DNA from: Planctomycetota bacterium
Lineage (GTDB): Bacteria; Planctomycetota; UBA1135; UBA2386
Assembly (NCBI GenBank): GCA_020425925.1
Contig: JAGQRB010000025.1
Span: 1 to 32,865, forward strand
DNA: 32,865 nt
Direction: 5' to 3'
Below the pieces are notes generated by a model, which worked only from the letters and a program-made list of their open reading frames with translations, ran no database searches and had not been told where the DNA came from. The position numbers were made by a program, and so were the translations under genes. Of this stretch, positions 23,687-31,121 are shown in pieces (position 1 is the stretch's first letter; the number at the start of each line of letters is the position of its first letter).

Positions 23687-26256
23687 CCAGGAGTGCCGGC
23701 ACCGCCGTCCGCCGGGGCGTGTTCGTCGCGTTCGTCGCTGCGCTCGGGGTGACGGCATGGCTCATGCTCGGGCGCGACGGACCGCGACCGCGCCGCATGC
23801 CCGAGCCGACCGGCGGACCGGTCGCGGCGACGGACCGCGAGGTCGAGTCGGCGGTGACCGAAGACACCCGTGTCGAGGTCGAGACCGCCAGGTCGGGGCC
23901 GTTCATCGAGAACGCCGAGGGGACCGCGGTGCGGATCGTCGAGGCGGCGACCGGGCGGGTGATCGCGGGGGCGCGGGTCTGCTGGTTCGATCGGGCGGTG
24001 CTCGAGACGATCAGGGCCAGCGACGGGCTCTTCGAGCCGTCGTACGACCCCGAGGAGGTCGGCAATCGGCACGGTGGGCAGACGACGAGCGACGCGAACG
24101 GCATCGCGCGCATTCGTCGCGGGCCCGGCACGACGGTCGTCGGGCGGCACGGGGCGCTCTACGGCCGCGCCGACCTCGACCAGACGCTCCTGGCGCCGAG
24201 AGCGGGCTTCGAGCTCGCACTCGCGCCGGATCGGCCGCTCGATGTGCGCGTGCTGACGGCCGACGGCGCACCTGCGATCGGGGTGTGGGTCGTGCTCGGG
24301 CTGCGCTGGGACACCGAGCCCTCGTTCCGCTGGTTCCAGGGTGCACCCATCGCACTGAGCCGGGAACCGGACGGGATCGCGCGGATCCCACACCTGCAGG
24401 ACCTGCGCGTTCCGCCGCTCTCGCGGGTCGAGCTCTCGGGTCGCCCGTTGGCGGTGAGCACCCACGTCGCCGGCGTCGACGACAACCCCGTCGCCGTCGT
24501 CGACCTCGCGCAGTTGCCCGCCGAACCGGTGGAGTTGCGCCTGCCGCAATGCGGACGCGTCCGGGTCGAGGTCGAGATGCCGCAGCCGTGGTCGACAGCC
24601 TTCGGACCAGGCGATCGTGTCCACCTTCGCACCTACGACCCGAACAACGTGTGGCGCGCCGATTGCCCGCAAGTCCTCGGCACCGACCTGACCGCGACCT
24701 TCGGGCATGTCGGCATCGGCAAGCGCCTGGTCGCCGTCGCTTCGCACGATCCCGGCATCTCGATCTGGCGGGTCTTCGACGGGCCCGCCGTCGCCGGCGC
24801 CGAGGTGCGCGTCACGCTGACGCTCGGCGAAAGCGCCGGGCTCGGCGCGCGGCTGCTCGACGAAGAACGGCGGCCGCTCGCCAACCAGATCGCTGCGTTC
24901 GCGTTGCGGCCTCCGAAGCTGGTTCTCCGAACCGAGACCGATGCCGAAGGTCGCTGCCTCGCACTCGTCTACGGCGACGACATCGGCACCGTGACCGAAC
25001 CGATCGCGATCGAAGTCAGGCTCGACGACGGCCAGCAGCTGTCCGCGGAGCTGCCGGCACGCACGCTGCGGCCCGGCATCGAGAACCTCGGTGACATCGT
25101 GTTGCGTGGCCGACCGCGGATTGCCGCGGGGACCTGCACGATCGACGGCGTGCCCGCGGCGCTGCCCGACACGCTGAGCCTGACGGTCGACCCCGGCGGC
25201 ATGGTCGCGCGCACGAGCCGCGCGGACGGCAGCTTCGAGCTACGCGGCGACCACGACGCGACCCGGCTGCAGCTGCGGGTCCATGACGACGACCTGCTGC
25301 CGGTCGAGCCGATCGACTTCGTGCGCGGCACGCGCGATCTCCGGCTCGACCTCCGCCGCGGCGGTCGCTTGACGGCGACAGTGCTGCTGCCGGCCGGCGC
25401 GCGCGAACCCGCGGTCGGCCTGCTGCGACGGACCGACGGGTCGGACCGCGAGTTCGAGGACCAAGCCGACGTTACCACCCGGCCCGGCGATCGGCAGCAG
25501 CTCGACTGGCGCCGCCTGCCCGCGGGCCGCTACGAGCTCACGATCGCGCTGCCGGGCTGCCCGCCGTTGTTCACGATCCCCGACGTCGTCGTGCCGCCGC
25601 CCCCCGGCGGCGATCCGCGGCTCGTCGACCTCGACGCGCGCGATCGCGTGCGGCTGCAGACGATCCGGATCTGGGGCCAGGGCAGCGAGGCCGTCGAGTA
25701 CGCGGCGCTCTTCCCGATCGGGCAGACCGCCGAAATCCTGCGCGGCGCCGTCAGCGGCAACAAACACGACAACGAGGTCGCGATGCTGTTGCCGCACGGG
25801 CCGCAGACGCTGCGGGTGCTTGCGAACGGCTACCGCGCCACCGAGATCACCTGCACCGGCGCGCCTGTGGATGTGTACCTCGAACCCTGGCCGCACGTGC
25901 AGCTGCAGTTCCCGGACCTGCCGGCCCTGCCCGATGGTTGGTCGCTCCACGCCGGCCTGCTCTCGATCCCGGACGGCAGCGCCGAACGCCAATGGTGGGC
26001 GGACCGGGGCGGCGGCAGCCTCGACGAGTTCACGGCACAGTTCGGCAGGAGCCAGCTGGTCGAAGCCGACCGCCTGGAGCTGCCGCTCGGCGAGAAGCCT
26101 GCGACCGTGGAGGTGGTGCTGCGCCGCGGCCGACAATGGCTGCCCGTCGCGATCCCCGAACAGACGATCGCACCGGGCACGTCGACGTTCAGCGTCCGCG
26201 TTCCGCCGGCCGCAATCGCCGCCGCACTCGCAGCGGCCGCTGCCGACAAGAAGTGA
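23683..26256 (+). CDS. Large anchored envelope protein, paralogue 2
   Basis: An 857-residue protein. It starts with GTG at 23683, which overlaps the previous stop (GTGA), with GCGGAG just upstream as ribosome site. Residues about 10-28 ('VFVAFVAALGVTAWLMLG') are a signal anchor, followed by a polar linker and beta-rich modules collinear with paralogue 1: 'VRIVEAATGRVIAGARVCW', 'VLTADGAPAIGVWVVLGLRW', 'CGRVRVEVEM', 'LPVEPIDF' and 'PPPPGGDPRLVD' occur in the same order. Overall similarity is clear but patchy, indicating an old tandem duplication. Translational coupling suggests fixed stoichiometry, perhaps two subunits of one envelope assembly (inference). No catalytic motif is recognised. Confidence 0.78.
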   Translation: MTRSAGTAVRRGVFVAFVAALGVTAWLMLGRDGPRPRRMPEPTGGPVAATDREVESAVTEDTRVEVETARSGPFIENAEGTAVRIVEAATGRVIAGARVCWFDRAVLETIRASDGLFEPSYDPEEVGNRHGGQTTSDANGIARIRRGPGTTVVGRHGALYGRADLDQTLLAPRAGFELALAPDRPLDVRVLTADGAPAIGVWVVLGLRWDTEPSFRWFQGAPIALSREPDGIARIPHLQDLRVPPLSRVELSGRPLAVSTHVAGVDDNPVAVVDLAQLPAEPVELRLPQCGRVRVEVEMPQPWSTAFGPGDRVHLRTYDPNNVWRADCPQVLGTDLTATFGHVGIGKRLVAVASHDPGISIWRVFDGPAVAGAEVRVTLTLGESAGLGARLLDEERRPLANQIAAFALRPPKLVLRTETDAEGRCLALVYGDDIGTVTEPIAIEVRLDDGQQLSAELPARTLRPGIENLGDIVLRGRPRIAAGTCTIDGVPAALPDTLSLTVDPGGMVARTSRADGSFELRGDHDATRLQLRVHDDDLLPVEPIDFVRGTRDLRLDLRRGGRLTATVLLPAGAREPAVGLLRRTDGSDREFEDQADVTTRPGDRQQLDWRRLPAGRYELTIALPGCPPLFTIPDVVVPPPPGGDPRLVDLDARDRVRLQTIRIWGQGSEAVEYAALFPIGQTAEILRGAVSGNKHDNEVAMLLPHGPQTLRVLANGYRATEITCTGAPVDVYLEPWPHVQLQFPDLPALPDGWSLHAGLLSIPDGSAERQWWADRGGGSLDEFTAQFGRSQLVEADRLELPLGEKPATVEVVLRRGRQWLPVAIPEQTIAPGTSTFSVRVPPAAIAAALAAAAADKK

Positions 26257-26299
26257 GCTGGCGGCGCGCCGCCCGATCCGCCACGATGCCGGACCACCG

Positions 26300-26518
26300 A
26301 TGAGCGGCATCAGCAAGGTCTGGATCGAACAAGGCTGCATCTCCTGCCAGGTCTGTCAGGACATCGCGCCGCAGGTGTTCCTGGTGGAGAGCGGCGAGGA
26401 CTGCGTGATCCGCGCCGACGCGGCGCAGCACTTCAGCGCGCTGCGCGAGGACATCGAGCAGGCCGCCGACGACTGCCCGGTCGAGGTCATCAAGATCGAG
26501 GCGAACGAGTCGCCGTAG
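26300..26518 (+). CDS. Single-cluster [4Fe-4S] ferredoxin
   Basis: A 72-residue electron carrier. Cluster ligands are C13-x2-C16-x2-C19 ('GCISCQVCQD') and C59 in 'DDCPVEVI'. The full CxxCxxC...CP set predicts one [4Fe-4S] cluster; the extra C35 is not a usual ligand. The sequence 'IAPQVFLVE' after the first ligands is typical of monocluster ferredoxins. The ATG at 26300 gives a complete small protein; the frame is open far upstream only as a shadow of paralogue 2. It lies 43 nt after that gene and abuts the convergent protease gene with no spacer. Partner enzyme unknown. Confidence 0.88.
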   Translation: MSGISKVWIEQGCISCQVCQDIAPQVFLVESGEDCVIRADAAQHFSALREDIEQAADDCPVEVIKIEANESP

Positions 26519-27454
26519 TCACGCCGCCTGCCGCGGCGCCAGCGCCGGCCGCACGACGAGCGGCAGGATCTCGTTGTGGCGCAGCACGCGCAGCGGCAGC
26601 TCGCGGCCGATCGAGTCGCGCGGCATGCCCGCGATCAGATCGCCGACGCCGCGCACGGTGCGGCTGCCGAGCGAGATCAACAGATCGCCCGGATCGACGC
26701 CGGCGCGCGCCGCGGGCGAACCCGGCGTCACGGTCACGACCGCGAGCGCACGCGCCGCCGGCAGGCCGAGCCGACGCGCGATCGTCGGCGCGATCTCGAC
26801 GCCCTGCACCGCGACGCCGAGCCAGCCGCGCATGACGTGGCCGTGATCGCGCAGCTCCGGCAGCACGACCGCGGCGGTCGCGGCCGGCACCGCGAAGCAG
26901 AGCCCCTGCGCGTGCGGCACGATCGCGGTCGCGATGCCGACGACACGGCCTTCGCAGTCGAGCAGCGGGCCGCCCGAGTTGCCGGGGTTGAGCGGCGCAT
27001 CGGTCTGGATCACATCCTCGATCGAGCGGCCGTTCGCACCCGGCAGCGAACGGCCGGTGCCACTGACGATGCCGGCGCTGACCGAGTGCGACAGCCCGTG
27101 CGGGCAGCCGACCGCGAGCGCGAACTCGCCGACCATCAGCGGTTCGTCTGCCCGCAGCTCGAGCGGCACCTCGGTCTCGTCGGGTATGCGCAGCAGCGCG
27201 AGGTCGGTGGCAACGTCGGTGCCGAGCACGTCGACGACCGCAGTGCGACCGTCGTGGAACGTCGCCTCGACCGCGAGCGCGCCGTGCACGACGTGGGCGT
27301 TGGTCAGCGCCAGGCCGGCGCCACCACAGAGGAACCCCGAGCCCGAGCCTCCCGGGCCGCGGCCCGATGCCATGACGCGGAGGTGCAGAACGGCCGGCCG
27401 AACGCGCTGCACGACGGCGGCGATCTCCGCGGACATCGACTTCAGGGTGCTCAT
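26519..27454 (-). CDS. HtrA/DegP-like serine protease with one PDZ domain, no signal peptide
   Basis: A 311-residue S1C-family protease with an intact triad: H54 in 'LTNAHVV', D84 in 'ATDLALL' and S160 in 'NPGNSGGP'. The protease domain covers about residues 1-200 and a single PDZ domain about 210-305 ('GWLGVAVQG', then 'PGSPAARAGVDPGDLLISLG'). HtrA proteins normally work in the periplasm; here neither this start nor the ATG 27 nt upstream gives a signal peptide or membrane helix ('MSTLKSMSAEIAAVVQRVRP'), so a cytosolic site is predicted. TATCCG (27466-27461) ends 6 nt before ATG 27454, supporting this start. metH lies 54 nt upstream on the same strand, so the two may be cotranscribed. Confidence 0.88.
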   Translation of the reverse strand: MSTLKSMSAEIAAVVQRVRPAVLHLRVMASGRGPGGSGSGFLCGGAGLALTNAHVVHGALAVEATFHDGRTAVVDVLGTDVATDLALLRIPDETEVPLELRADEPLMVGEFALAVGCPHGLSHSVSAGIVSGTGRSLPGANGRSIEDVIQTDAPLNPGNSGGPLLDCEGRVVGIATAIVPHAQGLCFAVPAATAAVVLPELRDHGHVMRGWLGVAVQGVEIAPTIARRLGLPAARALAVVTVTPGSPAARAGVDPGDLLISLGSRTVRGVGDLIAGMPRDSIGRELPLRVLRHNEILPLVVRPALAPRQAA

Positions 27455-27508
27455 CGGGCCCGGATAGGCCGCGCCGGCCACAACCCAAAGCCCGAGCGGT
27501 CCGCGCCG

Positions 27509-30500
27509 CTACGTGGTGACCGTGACGTTGAAGTACTTGGCCGCCGGATGGTGGCAGATCACCGCCGAGGTGCTCTGCTCCGGCACCAGCTGGTACTCGT
27601 CGCTGAGCGTCACACCGATCCGCGACGCCTCGAGCAGCCAGAGCAGCTTGTCCTGGTCCTCGATGTTCGGACAGGCCGGGTAGCCGAACGAGTAGCGGCT
27701 GCCCTGGTACTGCTGCTTGAACAGGTCGGCGATCTCGACCGCGTCCTCGTGCGCGATGGCGAGCTGCTGCCGCATGCGCTTGTGCCAGTACTCGGCGAGC
27801 GCCTCGGCGCCCTCGACCGAGAGGCCGTGGAAGTGCAGGTATTCGTCGTAGCGGTTCTCGGCGAACAGCCGCTCGCTCTCGCGCGTCGCAACCGCGCCCA
27901 TCGTCACGAGCGAGAAGCCGACAACGTCGTGCTCGCCGCTCTGTTTGGTGCGGAAGAAGTCGCTGAGACAGAGCCGTCGGCCGCCAGGCTGGCGCGGGAA
28001 GTCGAAGCGGCAGAGCTCGCGCGAAGGCTTGCCCGGGTCGAGCACGACGAGCGCGTTCTGGTCGCTGTAGCACGGCCAGTAGCCGAACACGACGCGCGGC
28101 TCGAGCACCTTCGACTCGCGCACCCGCTTCACGAGCTCGCGGAAGCGCGGCTCGACGGTCTTCTTGAGGAACGCCTCGTAGTCCTCGGCGCTGCGCTTGC
28201 CCTGCTTGTACTGCCACTGCAGACGGAACAGCGCCTTCTTGTTCACGTACTGCAGCACCGTGCCGAGGTCGAGCTCGTCGGGACCGACGACCTGCGGCCC
28301 GAAGAACGGCGGCTTCGGGATCGTCACCGCCGGCTCGACACCGCTGTCGGCGTACTCGGCGAACGCGTGCTCGAGCAGCTTCTCCTTCTCGGCGCGCGTC
28401 ATGCGGCGGTGGCTCGTGACCCGCTTGTTCGGGTCGGCGGGCTGCTGCGTCACGACCTTCGCCTTCGCGCGGCCGGTGAGCTCGTCCATGATGTGCAGAC
28501 CCGAGAACGCGTCGGCACCGTAGTAGACCGGTCCGGTCGCGTAGGAGTCGCGCAGGTCGTGCTCGACGAAGTGGCGGTTGAGCGCCGCGCCGCCGCAGAT
28601 CACCGGCGTCGCGACCCCGCGCTGGCTCATGATCTCGAGGTTCTCCTTCATCACCACCGTCGACTTCACGAGCAGTCCGCTCATGCCGATCGCCTCGGCG
28701 CGGTGCTCGCGCGCGGCCTCGAGGATCTGCTCGACGGGCACCTTGATGCCGAGGTTGACGACCTTGTAGCCGTTGTTGCTGACGACGATGTCGACGAGGT
28801 TCTTGCCGATGTCGTGCACGTCGCCGCGCACGGTCGCGAGCACGAGCGTGCCCTTCTCCTCGCCCTCGACCTTCTCCATGTGCGGCTCGAGGTAGCCGAC
28901 CGCGGCCTTCATCGCCTCGGCGCTCTGCAGCACGAACGGCAGCTGCATCTCGCCCTTGCCGAACAGCTCGCCGACGACCTTCATGCCGTCGAGCAGGATC
29001 TCGTTGATGATCTCGAGCGGCTTGTACTTCTTCATCGCCTCGTCGAGATGCTTGCCGATGCCGATCTTGTTGCCGTCGATGATCCGCCGCTGCAGCCGCT
29101 CCTCGACCGGCAGCGTGTCCTCGTCGACGCCGCCGCCGAGGTCGACGCGCTTCTTGCCGGCAAACCGCTCGATGAACGCGAACAGCGGGTCGTAGCCCTC
29201 GCTGCGGCGATCGTAGATCAGGTCGAGCGTGACCTTGCGATCGTCCTCGTCGAGCTTGTGCATCGGCACGATCTTGCTCGCGTGCACGATCGCGGCGTCG
29301 AGGCCGTGCTTGATCGCTTCGGCCATGTAGACCGAGTTGAGGATCTGGCGCGGGTAGGGATCGAGGCCGAACGAGATGTTGGAGAGGCCGAGGATCGTCC
29401 GCACGCCCGGGATGTTCTGCTTGACGAGCTCGATGCCCTTCAGCGTCTGCATGCCGGCGTCGCGCGACGCCTCGTCGCCGGAGCCGATCGTGAACGTCAG
29501 CGGGTCGAAGATCAGGTCGCCGGGCTTGAGGCCGTGGCGATTGACGACGATGTCGTAGAGCCGCTGTGCGACCTCGAGCTTGCGGTCGGCGGTCTTCGCC
29601 ATGCCGTCCTCGTCGATCGTCAGCGCGACGAACATCGCGCCGTAGCGCCGCGCCAGCTCGCAGAGCGCGTCGGCCTTGTCCTCGCCGTCCTCGAGGTTGA
29701 TCGAGTTGATGATCGCGCGGCCCGGCACGACCTGCAGCGCCCGCTCGACGACGTCGATCTGCGTGCTGTCGATCATCACCGGCAACGTCACCTGCTGCAC
29801 CAGCGGCTGCAGCAGCTTGAGCATGTCGGCGGTCTCGTCGCGGCCGACGTAGGCGGTGCAGACGTCGAGCACGTGCGCGTTCTCGCGCATCTGCTCCTTG
29901 GCCATTGCCAGCATGCCCTCGACGTCGCCCTCGAGCATGAGCTCACGGAACTTCTTGCTGCCGTTCGCGTTGGTGCGCTCGCCGACCAACAGCGGGCCGT
30001 TCTCCTGATCGAGCGGCACGGCGTGGAACAGCGATGCGACCTGTGCCGGGAACTCCGTCGGCCGCGCCGACGGCACCTTGCCGGCGACCGCCTCGGCGAT
30101 CGCGGCGATGTGCTCGGTCGAGGTGCCGCAGCAGCCGCCGACCGCGGCGACGCCGAACTCGTCGACGAAGCGCGCCTGGTAGCGCGCCAGCTCGGCCGGC
30201 GTGAGGTCGTAGGTCGCGACCCCGCCGACGTTGCGCGGCAGCCCGGCGTTGGGCATCACCATGATCTGCCGCGTCGTGTTGGCGCCGAGGAACCGCACCG
30301 ACTCCTGCATGAGGTCGGGGCCGGTCGCGCAGTTGAGACCGACGACGTCGACCGGCATCGCCTCGAGCGTCGCCACCGCGCCCGCGATGTCGGTGCCGAC
30401 GAGCATCGTGCCGGTCGTCTCGATCGTGACCGTGCAGAAGATCGGCACCTCGCGGCCGAGCTCGGCCATCGCGTCGCGCGCCGCGATGATCGCGAGCTTG

Positions 30501-31030
30501 ACCTGCAGGATGTCCTGGCAGGTCTCGATGTTGAGGCAGTCGACCCCGCCCGCGATCAGGCCCTTGGCGTAGACCTTGTAGGCCTCGAACAGCTGGTCGC
30601 CGCCGATGTGGCCGAGGGTGACGAGCTTGGTGCCCGGCCCCATCGAGCCCGAGACGAAGCGCGGCCGTTCCGGGGTCGAGAACTTGTCGGCCGATCGGCG
30701 CGCGACCTGCGCGGCGAGCACGTTGAGCTCGTGCGCGCGCGCGCCGAGGCCGAACTCGTCGAGCACGTACGGCATGCCGCCGAACGAGTCGGTCTCGACG
30801 ACGTCGGCCCCGGACTCGTAGTAGCGGTCGTGGATCGCCTCGATCACGTCCGGCCGGGTCTCGACCAGGATCTCGTTGCAGCCCTCGAGATCGGCAAAAT
30901 CGTCGAGCGTCAGGTTGGCGGACTGGATCTGCGTGCCCATCGCGCCGTCGAACACGAGGACCCGCTCACGCATCACACGAAGGATCGGAAAGCGCTCGAT
31001 GCGCTCTGCTAAGTCGAAACGGGGGCTCAT
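27509..31030 (-). CDS. metH: Cobalamin-dependent methionine synthase, full length
   Basis: Cytosolic 5-methyltetrahydrofolate-homocysteine methyltransferase of 1173 residues, slightly shorter than the E. coli enzyme but with all four modules. The homocysteine domain (about 1-330) has the zinc ligands C234 ('GLNCATGP') and C300-C301 ('GGCCGTS'). The pterin domain covers about 340-620 ('VGERTNANGSKKF'). The cobalamin domain (about 640-880) has the lower-ligand motif 'DVHDIGKN' with H739. The AdoMet reactivation domain (about 920-1173) includes 'YSFGYPACPN' and ends near 'SAVICHHPAAKYF'. The start at 31030 matches the conserved 'RVLVFDGAMGTQIQ' N-terminus. No cobalamin riboswitch fits the 91-nt upstream gap. 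The organism must import or make B12. Confidence 0.97.
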   Translation of the reverse strand: MSPRFDLAERIERFPILRVMRERVLVFDGAMGTQIQSANLTLDDFADLEGCNEILVETRPDVIEAIHDRYYESGADVVETDSFGGMPYVLDEFGLGARAHELNVLAAQVARRSADKFSTPERPRFVSGSMGPGTKLVTLGHIGGDQLFEAYKVYAKGLIAGGVDCLNIETCQDILQVKLAIIAARDAMAELGREVPIFCTVTIETTGTMLVGTDIAGAVATLEAMPVDVVGLNCATGPDLMQESVRFLGANTTRQIMVMPNAGLPRNVGGVATYDLTPAELARYQARFVDEFGVAAVGGCCGTSTEHIAAIAEAVAGKVPSARPTEFPAQVASLFHAVPLDQENGPLLVGERTNANGSKKFRELMLEGDVEGMLAMAKEQMRENAHVLDVCTAYVGRDETADMLKLLQPLVQQVTLPVMIDSTQIDVVERALQVVPGRAIINSINLEDGEDKADALCELARRYGAMFVALTIDEDGMAKTADRKLEVAQRLYDIVVNRHGLKPGDLIFDPLTFTIGSGDEASRDAGMQTLKGIELVKQNIPGVRTILGLSNISFGLDPYPRQILNSVYMAEAIKHGLDAAIVHASKIVPMHKLDEDDRKVTLDLIYDRRSEGYDPLFAFIERFAGKKRVDLGGGVDEDTLPVEERLQRRIIDGNKIGIGKHLDEAMKKYKPLEIINEILLDGMKVVGELFGKGEMQLPFVLQSAEAMKAAVGYLEPHMEKVEGEEKGTLVLATVRGDVHDIGKNLVDIVVSNNGYKVVNLGIKVPVEQILEAAREHRAEAIGMSGLLVKSTVVMKENLEIMSQRGVATPVICGGAALNRHFVEHDLRDSYATGPVYYGADAFSGLHIMDELTGRAKAKVVTQQPADPNKRVTSHRRMTRAEKEKLLEHAFAEYADSGVEPAVTIPKPPFFGPQVVGPDELDLGTVLQYVNKKALFRLQWQYKQGKRSAEDYEAFLKKTVEPRFRELVKRVRESKVLEPRVVFGYWPCYSDQNALVVLDPGKPSRELCRFDFPRQPGGRRLCLSDFFRTKQSGEHDVVGFSLVTMGAVATRESERLFAENRYDEYLHFHGLSVEGAEALAEYWHKRMRQQLAIAHEDAVEIADLFKQQYQGSRYSFGYPACPNIEDQDKLLWLLEASRIGVTLSDEYQLVPEQSTSAVICHHPAAKYFNVTVTT

Positions 31031-31032
31031 CG

Positions 31033-31072
31033 CGGCTTTCGAGGACGAAGCAGCATATCGGCCGGCTTTCGA
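31033..31072 (-). promoter_or_regulatory. metH upstream region with paired direct repeats and -10-like element
   Basis: On the metH-sense strand TCGAAAGCCG occurs twice, at 31072-31063 and 31042-31033, exactly 30 bp apart (about three helical turns). TATGCT (31057-31052), a good -10 match, lies between the copies. This arrangement would suit a dimeric repressor or activator controlling metH, but no known operator is recognised. A 14-bp perfect palindrome, CGCGCGATCGCGCG, lies further upstream at 31093-31106. Confidence 0.35.
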
Positions 31073-31121
31073 ACGTCGACCCGAAACCGCATCGCGCGAT
31101 CGCGCGCCGGCCGCGGAGGCC

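Noticed and set aside
21020-23758. A 912-codon minus-strand frame opposite envelope paralogue 1
   Set aside because: The paralogy between 21044-23686 and 23683-26256 is visible only in the plus-strand proteins, so the minus frame is a shadow.
26576-31012. A 1478-codon open frame on the plus strand across htrA and metH
   Set aside because: It is antisense to two clearly conserved genes, and its translation is an Arg/His/Asp/Val-rich composition typical of the complement of GC-rich coding DNA. It has no domain motif.
31031-31121. Cobalamin or SAM riboswitch upstream of metH
   Set aside because: The gap is only 91 nt, shorter than a cobalamin riboswitch, and I see none of the conserved boxes.
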